Assembly (NCBI RefSeq): GCF_001522585.2
Contig: NZ_CP013372.1
Location: 2,737,148-2,801,147, forward strand
Direction: 5' to 3'
DNA from: Burkholderia sp. NRF60-BP8
Lineage (GTDB): Bacteria; Pseudomonadota; Gammaproteobacteria; Burkholderiales; Burkholderiaceae
DNA: 64,000 bases
Shown here: in pieces, positions 29,650-39,802 of the stretch
How positions within the stretch are numbered: the first letter of the stretch is position 1
Layout: the number at the start of each line of letters is the position of its first letter
Translations under genes and position numbers: made by a program
Notes under the pieces: model-generated
Databases searched by the model: none
The model's input: the letters and a program-made list of their open reading frames with translations, nothing else
What the model was told of the DNA's origin: nothing

Positions 29650-30591
29650 ATGACCGAACAATCGAAAAATTTGCAACCCGGGTATGCGGCGCATGCATAT
29701 CCGCTGGCCGATCTGACGCGGCCGCTCCCGCCGCTGGCGGCGATTCAGTCGTTCGTCGCCGCGGCGCAGCTGGGCAGCGTCAGCAAGGCCGCGGATCATC
29801 TCTGCCGCACGCAGGGCGCAGTGAGCCGCCAGATACAGCAGCTGGAAACGCATTACCGATGCGCACTGTTCGTGCGCCATGTATCGGGGCTGACGTTGAC
29901 GCCGGAAGGCAATGCACTGCTGACGGTCGCGGTCGACGTGCTCGCGCAATTGGTCGGGCATGCGGATGCCCATGCACGGGCGACCTCGGTGCTCACGTTG
30001 AAGTTGCCGTCCACGTTCGCCGTTCGCTGGTTGCTCCCACGGCTGCCGGACATTCATCGCGCGATGAGCGGGACGGAGCTGCGTATTTCGACATCCGCGG
30101 ACGACACGCCGGATTTCGCCACGTCCGACGTCGACGCCATCATCGTGCGGGGCACGGGACAATGGACCGGCACGGAAGCGATACCGCTGTTTCCCGAGCG
30201 GCTCACGCCAATGTGCGCGCCCGCATTGGCGACATCGCTGCGATCCGTTGCCGACCTCGCGCATGTCGATTTGCTCCATCCCGGGCCCAGCCGCGCAGAG
30301 TGGCGATGCTGGCTCGATCACGTGGGGGCACGCCAGATCGATGCGGGACGCGGGCTCGTATTCGATACCCTCGAATTGACGCTCGCGGCATCGACGGAAG
30401 GACACGGAATTGCAATCGGCGACCCGCGCATGGCGCGAGACCGACTCCGTGCCGGATCGCTCGTGACACCGTTCGAGGATGTGGCTGAAGACGGCCTTTC
30501 CTACTTCCTCGTCTATCCGCCGCAACGGGCGGCACAACCGAAAATTCGCGCCCTCGCCGATATCCTGCTACGACTGGCGCGAGAAGATTGA
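29650..30591 (+). CDS. LysR-family regulator (GcvA-like)
   Basis: A 313-residue LysR protein with the helix-turn-helix at about residues 32-90 (LAAIQSFVAAAQLGSVSKAADHLCRTQGAVSRQIQQLE), in the register of GcvA/AmpR-like regulators, and a shorter divergent effector domain. The first 30 residues form an extra N-terminal stretch. It is divergent from the SnoaL-like gene with 82 bp between them; regulation of that gene is the simplest inference. Confidence 0.83.
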   Translation: MTEQSKNLQPGYAAHAYPLADLTRPLPPLAAIQSFVAAAQLGSVSKAADHLCRTQGAVSRQIQQLETHYRCALFVRHVSGLTLTPEGNALLTVAVDVLAQLVGHADAHARATSVLTLKLPSTFAVRWLLPRLPDIHRAMSGTELRISTSADDTPDFATSDVDAIIVRGTGQWTGTEAIPLFPERLTPMCAPALATSLRSVADLAHVDLLHPGPSRAEWRCWLDHVGARQIDAGRGLVFDTLELTLAASTEGHGIAIGDPRMARDRLRAGSLVTPFEDVAEDGLSYFLVYPPQRAAQPKIRALADILLRLARED

Positions 30592-30673
30592 TCGACAGGC
30601 GAGCGTCCGATACGCGGTGCGGCGCCGACCTTCGAATGGCGCCCCCAAACCTGTCGACGAATGACGGTCCCGG

Positions 30674-31078
30674 TCAGAGATCTCCGCGCACTTCACCGGT
30701 TCCCAGCGCGCTGCGCTGCCGGTTGACTTCCGCCCAAAGCGCATCGCTGTCGTCTTCGCGCAGCACGGCAATGCAGTCCAGTTGATCGTCGGTCACGCCG
30801 AAGTACGCCAGAATTTCCCGCCGAACGCCGTCGATGAACTCCGCGTATTCCGGCGTGGCCTGCGCCTGCGCGTGCAGCGCGTCGTATTCCGCATCGTCCA
30901 CGCCGCCGCCATGCTCGTCGATATAGCGCGAGATCCACTGGTCTCGTTCGCGGTCGTAATCGGCCTCGGCGCGCATCGCTTGCGCGGCCGTGTAGAAATC
31001 CAGTTGGGCAAAGGCGGCGATCGCCGCCGTCGTCGTCTTGTCGAATTTCGTCGTCATTCCATCTCTCACTTCAGTCAT
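30674..31078 (-). CDS. Hypothetical acidic protein
   Basis: I do not recognise this 134-residue protein. It is acidic and helical-looking, with no signal peptide or membrane segment. Conspicuous stretches are RDQWISRYIDEHGGGVDDAEYDALHAQA and AYFGVTDDQLDCIAVLREDDSDALWAEVNRQRS. A second ATG seven codons in (31057) is an equally plausible start. It converges on the LysR gene and lies downstream of, and on the same strand as, the RNA helicase gene. Confidence 0.6.
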   Translation of the reverse strand: MTEVRDGMTTKFDKTTTAAIAAFAQLDFYTAAQAMRAEADYDRERDQWISRYIDEHGGGVDDAEYDALHAQAQATPEYAEFIDGVRREILAYFGVTDDQLDCIAVLREDDSDALWAEVNRQRSALGTGEVRGDL

Positions 31079-31222
31079 CGCCCATCATGGGTCACGCGGG
31101 GAAGCCGCGATCGCGCGCGGTTTCAGGTCGCGAACGAGAAAACCGGCAGCGCGGTTCCGAACCGCGGTCACTGCATCGGACGGTTCGATCGTATCGGGCA
31201 CGTTGAAAGGGAAGGGTTCAGT

Positions 31223-32671
31223 CTACCTGGACGGTTTGCCAGGTTTGCCACGCCCGCCGGCAGATTTGCCGGCAGCCTTCCCCGCCGGCGGCTTGGCCGC
31301 AGGTTTGCTGCGCGGCTTCTGCACGCTGAACGGGCTACCGATGGTGTAGTCCCGATCCTGACCCGCGGCCGTCGCATGCTGCGCGCCGGACTTGCGCTTG
31401 GCTTCGCCACCTTGCGTACGCGGCTGCTTGCCCGGCGCCTGCCTGGCGACCGGCGCAGCGTGCGGCACCTTGGGCTTCTTCGGCTTTTTCGGTTTCTTGA
31501 TGATCTGGCCCGTCGCGCTGGTTTCCGGCACGCGGTGTTCGGCTTCGAAACCCGGCTCTTCTTCCCGCCGCAGCGTCTGCCGGATCAGTGCTTCGATCGC
31601 GGCCAGTTGCGGCGCTTCATCGGCGCACACGAGAGACACCGCCACGCCGCTGGCGCCCGCGCGACCGGTGCGGCCGATACGGTGCACGTAGTCTTGCGCG
31701 ACGATCGGCAGATCGACGTTGATCACCAGCGGCAGATCGTCGATATCCAGCCCGCGCGCCGCCACGTCGGTGGCGACCAGCATCTGCACCTCACCCGTCT
31801 TGAATCGCTCCAGCGCGCGCGAACGCGCGGGTTGCGGCTTGTCGCCGTGGATCGTATCGACCGCGTAGCCCGCTTTCTCCAGCATGAGCGCCAGATAATC
31901 GACGCCATTGCGGGTCTTGACGAATACCAGCGCGTGCTCCCACTTGTTTTGCGCCACCAGGTGCATGAAGAGATCGGGCTTGTTCCGCTTGTCGACCGGC
32001 ACCACCCATTGCTTGATCTTGCTCGCCGTGGCGTTGGGCAGGCTGACGCTGATATCGACCGGGTTGCGCAGAATGCCCGCCGCCATCTTCCGGATTTCGT
32101 CGGAGAACGTGGCCGAGAACAGCAGCGTCTGGCGCTTGTCGGGCAATGCGGCAAAGACCGCGTCGAGTTCGCGCGCGAAGCCGAGATCCAGCATGCGGTC
32201 GGCTTCGTCCAGCACCAGCGCCTGCACCTGATCGAACTGCACGGCGTTCTGGCGATGGAGGTCGAGCAAGCGGCCCGGCGTGGCAACGAGCACATCCACG
32301 CCCTTGCGCAGCTTCATCATCTGGGGATTGATGCTCACGCCGCCGTACGCGGCCAGAAATCGCAGATCGAGCCCTTTGCCGTATTCGACGAAGCTTTGCA
32401 GCACCTGTTCGGCCAGTTCCCGCGTGGGCACCAGCACCAGCACGCGCGCGCGGTTGCTGGACACCGCCGGGCCGTGTTGCACCAGCCGTTGCAGCAGCGG
32501 CAGCGCAAAGCCGGCCGTCTTGCCGGTGCCGGTCTGCGCCGCGGCCATGACGTCCTTGCCGCCGAGCACGGCGGGAATCGCCTTGGCCTGCACCGGCGTG
32601 GGTGTCTGGTAATTGAGGCTCTGCACATTACGCAGCAACGGCTCGATCAGGCCAAGCGAGGCAAAAGACAT
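31223..32671 (-). CDS. rhlE: DEAD-box ATP-dependent RNA helicase (RhlE type)
   Basis: A 482-residue helicase. Motifs in order: Q motif (near LNYQTPTPVQAKAIP), Walker A AAQTGTGKTAGFALP, PTRELAEQ, TPGRLLDL, DEADRMLDLGF, SATFS, then the second RecA domain with GDKPQPAR, VATDVAARGLDI and HRIGRTGRAG. The C-terminal tail (about 370-482) is Lys/Pro-rich (KKPKKPKKPK, KPAAKPPAGKAAGKSAGGRGKPGKPS), typical of RhlE proteins that bind ribosomal RNA. The ATG at MSFASLGL is the family start. Roles in ribosome assembly and RNA decay are expected from the family. Confidence 0.92.
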   Translation of the reverse strand: MSFASLGLIEPLLRNVQSLNYQTPTPVQAKAIPAVLGGKDVMAAAQTGTGKTAGFALPLLQRLVQHGPAVSSNRARVLVLVPTRELAEQVLQSFVEYGKGLDLRFLAAYGGVSINPQMMKLRKGVDVLVATPGRLLDLHRQNAVQFDQVQALVLDEADRMLDLGFARELDAVFAALPDKRQTLLFSATFSDEIRKMAAGILRNPVDISVSLPNATASKIKQWVVPVDKRNKPDLFMHLVAQNKWEHALVFVKTRNGVDYLALMLEKAGYAVDTIHGDKPQPARSRALERFKTGEVQMLVATDVAARGLDIDDLPLVINVDLPIVAQDYVHRIGRTGRAGASGVAVSLVCADEAPQLAAIEALIRQTLRREEEPGFEAEHRVPETSATGQIIKKPKKPKKPKVPHAAPVARQAPGKQPRTQGGEAKRKSGAQHATAAGQDRDYTIGSPFSVQKPRSKPAAKPPAGKAAGKSAGGRGKPGKPSR

Positions 32672-32819
32672 GGACGTATTCCGGGCGAAAACCGCAATTC
32701 TAGCGGTTGCCGCCGAGGTTGCGCCCCATCCGCGCCGCCGCGCAACCGCCTGTCCACCGCCCCGATATTCATCTCTTGCGCAACCGGCATCGGCGACAAC
32801 GCGCGCGGCGGCGCGCGGC

Positions 32820-33020
32820 CGTCGCGAGACGAAGGCGTATGAGGATATGATCGACGGTGGCCGCACCGCGTTCCTGAGCGCGCCGCCGACGGGATCGCTC
32901 GAAGGCGGCGTGCCGGTCGCGGTCGGCGGCCGGATAACGGGCGCGATCGGCGTGTCTGGCGTAAAGTCCGAACAGGACGCGCAGATCGCCCGCGCCGGCA
33001 CACGAAGCGTCGCGGAATAA
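32820..33020 (+). pseudogene. Remnant of a GlcG/HbpS-family gene (C-terminal fragment)
   Basis: Translation of 32820-33020 gives [18 protein letters not shown], then [20 protein letters not shown] and [11 protein letters not shown] before TAA. This is the conserved C-terminal half of the GlcG/HbpS heme-binding family, but the N-terminal half is missing: upstream codons do not resemble the family and the divergent rhlE start lies only 150 bp away. It is in the gap before malate synthase G, where glcG is often found. I read it as a truncated relic, with its end lost when rhlE came to lie here. Confidence 0.65.
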
Positions 33021-33064
33021 CCAGCCAAGCCGCACGCGTTTTTCATTCCCCGGGAGGATTCACG

Positions 33065-35239
33065 ATGATCGACCAAGCAGGACTGCAAGTCGCGCCAGCG
33101 CTGAGCCAGTTCATTGAAAACGAAGCGCTGCCGGGCACCGGCATCGACAAGGCCGCGTTCTGGAGCGGTTTCTCGGCCCTGGTGCACGATCTCGCGCCGC
33201 GCAACCGCGAGCTGCTCGCCGAACGCGACCGCCTGCAGCAGGAACTCGACGCGTGGCATCGCGCGCACCCCGGCCCGGTACGCGACCATGCCGCGTATCG
33301 CGCATTCCTCGAACAAATCGGCTATCTCGTGCCGGTCCCGTCGAACGTCGCGGCAGCCACCGCGAACGTCGACAGCGAGATCGCCACGCAGGCCGGCCCG
33401 CAGCTCGTCGTGCCGCTGTCGAACGCGCGCTATGCGCTGAACGCCGCGAACGCGCGCTGGGGCAGCCTGTACGACGCGCTGTACGGCACCGACGCGTTGC
33501 CGGAAGACGGCGGCGCCGAACGCACCACCGCGTACAACCCGACGCGCGGCCAGCGCGTGATCGACTACGCGCGCGGCGTGCTCGACAACGCCGCGCCGCT
33601 CGCGAGCGGCTCGCACCGCGACGCGCTGCGCTACCGCGTGCAGGACGGTCAGCTTGCGGTCGAAACCGGCAAGGGCGTCGTGCATCTCGCGCAGCCCGCG
33701 CAATTCGTCGGCTACCAGGGCGCGGCCGATGCGCCGTCCGCGATCCTGCTGAAGCACAACGGCCTGCACCTCGAGATCCAGATCGATGCGTCGACGCCGA
33801 TCGGCCGCGCCGATCTCGCGAACGTGAAGGACGTCGTGCTCGAAGCCGCGGTCAGCACGATCATCGACTGCGAGGATTCGGTCGCGGCGGTCGACGCCGA
33901 CGACAAGGTCCAGCTCTACCGCAACTGGCTCGGCCTGATGCAGGGCACGCTCGCCGAGGAAGTCGCGAAGGGCGGCAAGGTCTTCACGCGCCGCCTGAAC
34001 GCCGATCGCGAGTACACGACGCCGGCCGGCGGCACGCTGTCGCTGCACGGCCGCTCGCTGCTGTTCGTGCGCAACGTCGGCCACCTGATGACCAACGGCG
34101 CGGTGCTCGACCGTGACGGCAACGAGATTCCGGAAGGGATCCTCGACGGCGTCGTCACGACGCTGTGCGCGCTGCACGACCTGAAGGCCAAGCGCAATTC
34201 GCGCACGGGCTCGATCTACATCGTGAAGCCGAAGATGCACGGCCCGGCCGAAGTCGCGTTCGCCGACACGCTGTTCGCGCGCATCGAGGATCTGTACGGC
34301 CTGCCGCGCAACACGCTGAAGATGGGCATCATGGACGAGGAGCGCCGCACCAGCGTGAACCTCGCCGCGTGTATCGCCGCCGCCGCCGCGCGCGTCGCGT
34401 TCATCAACACCGGCTTCCTCGATCGCACCGGCGACGAGATGCACACCGCGATGGAAGCGGGCCCGATGATCCGCAAGGGCGACATGAAGTCGTCGGCGTG
34501 GATCCAGTCGTACGAGCGCAACAACGTGCTCGCGGGCCTGTCGGCCGGCCTGCGCGGCCGCGCGCAGATCGGCAAGGGCATGTGGGCGATGCCGGACCTG
34601 ATGCACGCGATGCTCGAGCAGAAGATCGCGCATCCGCGCGCCGGCGCGAACACCGCATGGGTGCCGTCGCCGACCGCCGCGACGCTGCACGCGCTGCACT
34701 ACCACCTCGTCGACGTGCAGGCCGTCCAGCAGGAACTCGAGAAGACGCCGTACGCGAGCGAGCGCGACGCGCTGCTCGAAGGGCTGCTGACGGTGCCGGT
34801 CGTCGAGCGCGCCGCGTGGAGCGAGGCCGAGATCCTCAGCGAAGTCGAGAACAACGCGCAGGGCATTCTCGGCTACGTCGTGCGCTGGGTCGAACAGGGC
34901 GTCGGCTGCTCGAAGGTGCCGGACATCCACGACGTCGGCCTGATGGAAGATCGCGCGACGCTGCGCATTTCGAGCCAGCACATCGCGAACTGGCTGCGCC
35001 ACGGCGTGATCACCGAGGCATTCGTGCTCGACGTGTTCAAGCGGATGGCCCGCGTCGTCGACCAGCAGAACGCCGGCGACCCGAACTATCGCCCGATGGC
35101 GCCCGGCTACGACCAGTCGACCGCGTTCCAGGCCGCGTGCGCGCTCGCGCTGCAAGGCACGTCGCAGCCGAGCGGCTATACCGAGCCGCTGCTGCATCGG
35201 TTCCGGCTCGCGTTCAAGGCGCAACGGCACGGCGCATGA
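33065..35239 (+). CDS. glcB: Malate synthase G
   Basis: A 724-residue monomeric malate synthase that condenses glyoxylate with acetyl-CoA in the cytoplasm, for growth on acetate, glycolate or fatty acids. Recognisable segments are [33 protein letters not shown], the catalytic-barrel region [14 protein letters not shown], and near the C-terminus [20 protein letters not shown], which carries the catalytic Asp. Length fits isoform G rather than the shorter isoform A. The ATG is preceded by GGGAGGATT. A terminator follows within 80 bp, so it is probably monocistronic. Confidence 0.95.
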   Translation: MIDQAGLQVAPALSQFIENEALPGTGIDKAAFWSGFSALVHDLAPRNRELLAERDRLQQELDAWHRAHPGPVRDHAAYRAFLEQIGYLVPVPSNVAAATANVDSEIATQAGPQLVVPLSNARYALNAANARWGSLYDALYGTDALPEDGGAERTTAYNPTRGQRVIDYARGVLDNAAPLASGSHRDALRYRVQDGQLAVETGKGVVHLAQPAQFVGYQGAADAPSAILLKHNGLHLEIQIDASTPIGRADLANVKDVVLEAAVSTIIDCEDSVAAVDADDKVQLYRNWLGLMQGTLAEEVAKGGKVFTRRLNADREYTTPAGGTLSLHGRSLLFVRNVGHLMTNGAVLDRDGNEIPEGILDGVVTTLCALHDLKAKRNSRTGSIYIVKPKMHGPAEVAFADTLFARIEDLYGLPRNTLKMGIMDEERRTSVNLAACIAAAAARVAFINTGFLDRTGDEMHTAMEAGPMIRKGDMKSSAWIQSYERNNVLAGLSAGLRGRAQIGKGMWAMPDLMHAMLEQKIAHPRAGANTAWVPSPTAATLHALHYHLVDVQAVQQELEKTPYASERDALLEGLLTVPVVERAAWSEAEILSEVENNAQGILGYVVRWVEQGVGCSKVPDIHDVGLMEDRATLRISSQHIANWLRHGVITEAFVLDVFKRMARVVDQQNAGDPNYRPMAPGYDQSTAFQAACALALQGTSQPSGYTEPLLHRFRLAFKAQRHGA

Positions 35240-35297
35240 TCCTGCGCATGCGGGCGCGCCCGCATGCCGGGTGCCGGCCGTACGCCGGCCTCGCGAA

Positions 35298-35324
35298 ACG
35301 GGCAGCCTCGCGGCTGCCCGTTTT
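35298..35324 (+). terminator. Intrinsic terminator of glcB
   Basis: ACGGGCAGCC-TCGC-GGCTGCCCGT is a perfect 10-bp stem with a four-base loop and a T tail, 59 bp after the glcB stop. The remaining gap to 35805 holds the FNR-like box at 35515 and an inverted repeat, GCAATTCG at 35591 and CGAATTGC at 35608. Confidence 0.85.
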
Positions 35325-35514
35325 CATATTCGCGCTCACCCGAGCGTTGAAACCGATAATGGGCGCCTGTCGTGCGCTTTCGCGGACGACGCCCGCCGGC
35401 CGTTGATTCGCCGGGGTTCGCAACCGTCTGCCGCGCGACCTGTCCCGCCGCCCCGCAAAGCCTTGCGCCACAACGCTCCGCCCGATATCGGCAAGCGCCG
35501 GATCATGCCGTAAT

Positions 35515-35528
35515 TTGACCCTGATCAA
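35515..35528. promoter_or_regulatory. FNR/ANR-like box upstream of the diguanylate cyclase gene
   Basis: TTGAC-CCTG-ATCAA matches the FNR/ANR consensus TTGAT-N4-ATCAA with one mismatch, 278 bp upstream of the diguanylate cyclase ATG. A candidate -10 element, TATACT, is at 35567-35572, so the box would sit near -58 if that promoter is used, within the range for class I activation. An inverted repeat (GCAATTCG/CGAATTGC, 35591-35615) lies just downstream. Low-oxygen control is inference. Confidence 0.5.
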
Positions 35529-35805
35529 TGGCTTGCGACATTTTCCGCGCACGCAAACACGCGCGTTATACTCCGTGGCATTCGCGCCGCGCAATTCGTC
35601 GGATCGTCGAATTGCGGCAGATGTTAACAGTGAATACAGGATTTATCGGTTTATCCGGCCGCGATTGCCGATAATCGGCGCCGGTTTTCTCCGCTGAACG
35701 GCAGGCATGCACGGAAAGGGCCGCGCACCGGGTCGCCACCCGCAGTCATACGAATAATCGCATCGGCCCGCCGCCCGGCGACGATGCCTCTCCGATCCAC
35801 GGACC

Positions 35806-37371
35806 ATGGCAGAAACCGACTACGCAGTGCCCAGCGAATCCGGCCTGACGAGCCGTGTCGCCGCTCATCTGCGCCGGTTCCTGCTGCCGCATCTGATCTT
35901 CTACACGGGGCTGCTGATCGCGCTGATCCTGCTGCTCCTGTGCGGGATCGTGCTGTACGAAGGCCGGATCGATGCGCGCGACCGTTCGCGCAGCATGCAG
36001 CAAAATCTCGCGCTGATCGCGTCGTGGGACATCGAACGCAACATCGAGATCTATTCGCTGTCGCTGCAGGCCGTCGTCGAAGGCATGAACGACCCCGCGG
36101 TCGTCGCCTTGCCGATGCCGCTGCGCCGCCAGGTGCTGTTCGACCGCGCGACGACGGCCAAGTACCTCGGCGGCATTTACGTGCTCGACGCGAAAGGCGA
36201 CATCGCGGTCGACGGCAAGAGCGACGTGCCGCGCCAGGCCAACTTCGGCAACGAGCCGTATTTCACCGTGCACCGCGACCGGCCCGACGTCGGCCTGTAC
36301 GTCAGCGATCCATATCATTCGCGGCTGCGCGGCGGCTCGCCGAGCATCGCGCTCAGCCGACGCATCACGCGGCCCGACGGCTCGTTCGGCGGCGTCGCGG
36401 TGATGTCGATCCGACTCGAATATTTCCAGAACCTGTTCTCGCGCCTGTCGCTCGGCGATCGCGGCTCGGTCGCGCTGATCAACACGGACGGCAGGATGGT
36501 CGCGCGCGAGCCGTACGACCCCAAAATCGTCGGCCGCGACATCAGCCGCGCGAGCACGTTCCGGCAATTCATGACCGCCAGCGAAGGCAGCTTCGCCGAT
36601 ACCGCGTCGATCGACGGCGTGCGGCGCCTGTACGTGTTCCGCCACCTCGAACACCTGCCGCTCATCGTCATGGTCGCGCGCTCCGAAGCGGACACTTACG
36701 CCGCGTGGTACGACCGTGCGATCCCGATCGGCTCCGCGATGGTCGTGCTCGCGATCGGCTTCGTCGGCCTGTCGCTGCTGCTCGACGTGCAATTGCGCAA
36801 GCGCCATCGCGCGGAAACCGAGCTGCAGGCACTCGCGCGCACCGACGGCCTGACGGGGCTCGACAACCGCCGGATGCTCGACGTCACGCTCGCGCGCGAA
36901 TGGCGGCGTGCCGCGCGCTCGCAACATGCGCTGTCGCTGCTGTTCATCGACGTCGATTACTTCAAGCGCTACAACGACACGCAGGGCCACCAGGCCGGCG
37001 ACGACGCCCTCGCCGCGGTCGGCCACTGCATCGCCGGCTGCCTGCGCCGCCCGGCCGACTATGCGGCGCGCTACGGCGGCGAGGAATTCGTCGTGGTGCT
37101 GCCGGACATCGACACGGACGGCGCGGTGACGATCGCCGAAACGATCCGCACCGGCATTCTCGATCTCGGCATCCGGCACGACGCCGGCACGGCCGGCCGG
37201 CTGACGGTGAGCATCGGCGTGACGACCAGCTATCCCGAACGCGACGACAACATCCAGGCCGCGCTGAAGCTGGCCGACGATGCGCTGTACCGCGCGAAGG
37301 AAGGCGGGCGCAACCGCATCGTCGTGCAGGCGGCCACACCGCCGGACGAACTCGCATCGCGGCGCGCCTGA
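35806..37371 (+). CDS. Membrane diguanylate cyclase with extracytoplasmic sensor domain
   Basis: A 521-residue inner-membrane protein making cyclic di-GMP. One helix lies at about residues 30-52 (LIFYTGLLIALILLLLCGIVLY), a periplasmic dCache-like sensor at about 60-300 (YFTVHRDRPDVGLYVSDPY is typical), a second helix at about 308-330, and a GGDEF domain to residue 510. The active site is GGEEF at 424-428, intact, with the product-inhibition site RPAD placed correctly before it. The next genes encode a kinase and a response regulator on the same strand, after a 161-bp gap. Confidence 0.92.
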   Translation: MAETDYAVPSESGLTSRVAAHLRRFLLPHLIFYTGLLIALILLLLCGIVLYEGRIDARDRSRSMQQNLALIASWDIERNIEIYSLSLQAVVEGMNDPAVVALPMPLRRQVLFDRATTAKYLGGIYVLDAKGDIAVDGKSDVPRQANFGNEPYFTVHRDRPDVGLYVSDPYHSRLRGGSPSIALSRRITRPDGSFGGVAVMSIRLEYFQNLFSRLSLGDRGSVALINTDGRMVAREPYDPKIVGRDISRASTFRQFMTASEGSFADTASIDGVRRLYVFRHLEHLPLIVMVARSEADTYAAWYDRAIPIGSAMVVLAIGFVGLSLLLDVQLRKRHRAETELQALARTDGLTGLDNRRMLDVTLAREWRRAARSQHALSLLFIDVDYFKRYNDTQGHQAGDDALAAVGHCIAGCLRRPADYAARYGGEEFVVVLPDIDTDGAVTIAETIRTGILDLGIRHDAGTAGRLTVSIGVTTSYPERDDNIQAALKLADDALYRAKEGGRNRIVVQAATPPDELASRRA

Positions 37372-37532
37372 GCATACGGGCAGCAGTGGGGCGACCGCCG
37401 TCCGCAGGCAAAATCGCCGACAATATCGGCTCGATACGCCACCGCGCCACCGCGGGCCCAGCCCGCGGTCGGCCCGCGCCAAGCCGGCCGCCCCTCGCCG
37501 GCCGCGCGGGCTCGCGGCCGCTTCGCACCACC

Positions 37533-38918
37533 ATGAGACTCAAGGCAAAGATCTTCCTTCTGGCCATCGTGCCGTTCCTGCTCGCGATCGCCGGCATCGG
37601 CTTCGGCGTGCGCCAACAGGCGACGTCGCTCGCGCGCACGCAGCACGCGACGATCCAGGCCGCGTACCTGTCGAGCAAGGAAGTCGAGCTGAAACACTAC
37701 GTCGAGCTCGCGACCAGCGCGATCATGCCGCTCTACGACGCGAGCGGCCGCAACGCGCGCGACGACGCGCTGCTGCGCACGCAGGCGCTCGCGATGCTGC
37801 AGAAGATGGATTTCGGCCCCGACGGCTATTTCTTCGTCTACGACCTGCACGGCAATTCGCTGATGCATCCGCGCGAGCCCGAGCGCGTCGGCCACAACTT
37901 CTGGTCGATGCGCGATCCGCAAGGCGCGCTGACCATCCAGAAGCTGATCGGCGCGGCTTCGCAGGGCGGCGGCTACGTGCGCTACGCATGGCAGCGGCCG
38001 TCGACGGGCCGCGTCGCGCCGAAACTCGGCTACGTCGTCGCGCTCGAGCGCTGGGGCTGGATGGTCGGCACCGGCATCTATCTCGACGACGTCGACACCG
38101 CACTGCAGCGCATCGACGCGCGCGCGTCCGCGAACATCGAGCGCACGATGAGCTGGCTCACCGCGATCGCGCTCACCGGCGCGGCGGCGATCGCCGTGTG
38201 CGCGCTGGTGCTGAACGTCAGCGAGTCGCGCAGCGCCGATGCGAAACTCAAGCTGCTCGCGCAGCGCGTCGTCGAATCGCAGGAGCAGGAGCGCGCGCGG
38301 CTGTCGCGCGAACTGCACGACGGGATCAGCCAGATGATGGTGTCCGCGAAGCTGATGCTCGAATCCGCGCTCGCGCGCTTCGAGCGCGGCACGTCGCGCG
38401 TGCCCGAAGCCGAGCAGGCGCTCGCGTCGGGCGTCGGGCGGCTCGGCGACACGCTGCGCGAAGTCCGGCGCATCTCGCATGCGCTGCGGCCGTCGATGCT
38501 CGACGATCTCGGCCTCGCGGCCGCGCTCGAGCAACTCGTGCGCGAGCTGGGCGCCGAAAGCGGCATCGACATCGGCTATACGCAGGTCGCGCACAGCGGC
38601 ACGCGGCCGCTGCCCGAAGCCGTCAACACCGCGCTGTTCCGGATCGCGCAGGAAGCGCTGAGCAACATCGTGCATCATGCACGGGCGTCGCGCGCGGCCG
38701 TCACGCTCGACGTCGGCACGCAAACCGTCACGCTGACGATCGCCGACAACGGCTGCGGCTTCGACGCCGAACGCTCGCAGGCCGACGCGCGCCGCGGCAT
38801 CGGCCTGCGCAACATGCGCGAGCGCCTCGACGCGCTCGGCGGCACGCTGTCGGTCACGTCGCAGGTCGGCCATACCGTCGTGGCCGCACGCGTGCCGCTG
38901 CAGCGCGCCGCCGCCTGA
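37533..38918 (+). CDS. Sensor histidine kinase, NarL/DegS-type with Cache sensor
   Basis: A 461-residue inner-membrane kinase. A helix at about 7-27, then a single-Cache periplasmic domain (FGPDGYFFVYDLHGNSLMHPREP and GWMVGTGIYLDDVD are typical), a second helix at about 208-230, a HisKA_3 dimer domain with phospho-acceptor H262 in SRELHDGISQMM, and a HATPase domain with EALSNIVHHA (N box), DNGCGF and GIGLRNMRER. It should phosphorylate the LuxR-type regulator encoded 31 bp downstream. The Cache domain of this type often senses small organic acids. Confidence 0.92.
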   Translation: MRLKAKIFLLAIVPFLLAIAGIGFGVRQQATSLARTQHATIQAAYLSSKEVELKHYVELATSAIMPLYDASGRNARDDALLRTQALAMLQKMDFGPDGYFFVYDLHGNSLMHPREPERVGHNFWSMRDPQGALTIQKLIGAASQGGGYVRYAWQRPSTGRVAPKLGYVVALERWGWMVGTGIYLDDVDTALQRIDARASANIERTMSWLTAIALTGAAAIAVCALVLNVSESRSADAKLKLLAQRVVESQEQERARLSRELHDGISQMMVSAKLMLESALARFERGTSRVPEAEQALASGVGRLGDTLREVRRISHALRPSMLDDLGLAAALEQLVRELGAESGIDIGYTQVAHSGTRPLPEAVNTALFRIAQEALSNIVHHARASRAAVTLDVGTQTVTLTIADNGCGFDAERSQADARRGIGLRNMRERLDALGGTLSVTSQVGHTVVAARVPLQRAAA

Positions 38919-38949
38919 ACACGCGCCCCCTGACCGGAGACCTTTGCCC

Positions 38950-39594
38950 ATGAGCGCCCCCGATACCGTCCGTCCCGCCGCCCGGCTGCTGCTCGTCGAC
39001 GATCACCCGCTCGTGCGCGACGGCTTGCGGATGCGGCTCGAAGCGGCCGATCTGTCGGTGGTCGGCGAGGCCGGCAACGCGGACGAGGCGCTCGCGCTGG
39101 CCGCGTCGCTCGAACCCGATCTCGCGCTGATGGACGTCGGCATGAACGGCATGAACGGCATCACGCTCGCCGGCGTGTTCCACGAGCGTTTTCCGGGCAT
39201 TCGCGTGCTGATGCTGTCGATGCACGACAACATCGAGTACGTGACGCAGGCGGTGCGCGCCGGCGCGAGCGGCTATCTGCTGAAGGATTCGCCCGCGAGC
39301 GAGATCGTCCGGGCGATCGGCGCGGTGCTGGCCGGGCAGACGTTCTTCAGCGAAGGGCTGGCCGCGCGGATGATCCAGGCCAGCGCGACCGCGTCGCCGC
39401 TGGATCGATTGACGCCGCGCGAACGCGACATCCTCGACGCGCTGGCCGAAGGACTGTCGAGCAAGCAGATCGCGCAACAGACGGGGCTGTCGGTGCGCAC
39501 GGTCGAGACGCACCGGCTCAACCTGAAGCGCAAGCTGGAGATCGAGGGGCAGGCCGAACTGATCAAGTTCGCGGTCGAGCATCGGCGGCGGTAG
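38950..39594 (+). CDS. Response regulator, NarL/FixJ family
   Basis: A 214-residue regulator. The receiver domain (about 10-125) has the acidic pair in LLVDDHPLVRDGL, phospho-acceptor D62 in LALMDVGMNG and the conserved Lys in YLLKDSPAS. The LuxR-type helix-turn-helix (about 150-210) reads LTPRERDILDALAEGLSSKQIAQQTGLSVRTVETH. The ATG of MSAPDTVRP is used; an upstream TTG is less likely. It is the cognate partner of the preceding kinase. Confidence 0.93.
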   Translation: MSAPDTVRPAARLLLVDDHPLVRDGLRMRLEAADLSVVGEAGNADEALALAASLEPDLALMDVGMNGMNGITLAGVFHERFPGIRVLMLSMHDNIEYVTQAVRAGASGYLLKDSPASEIVRAIGAVLAGQTFFSEGLAARMIQASATASPLDRLTPRERDILDALAEGLSSKQIAQQTGLSVRTVETHRLNLKRKLEIEGQAELIKFAVEHRRR

Positions 39595-39802
39595 GCCAAG
39601 CGCGCCCGGATTGCTCGCGCGACGCGCAATTCACCTTCCAATTTCATACTTGTCCAATCGATCTCACCCTGGGGCGATGGAATCCTTTCGCTTGCCGCAG
39701 CGGGCGACATCTTCATGAGCCGCGCATTCGAGTGCGTGACGTCGTCATGCGGCACACGGTATCGCCGACACGGGTTGGCGACCAGAACCGAGGAGCGAAA
39801 TC

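Noticed and set aside
30592..30673. Short gap between convergent LysR and hypothetical genes checked for a terminator
   Set aside because: No stem followed by a T tract was found.
31223..35230. Apparent giant fusion of the RNA helicase with an upstream extension
   Set aside because: The frame happens to stay open opposite malate synthase G. The helicase family start, MSFASLGL at 32671, and the low-complexity extension show the extension is not coding.
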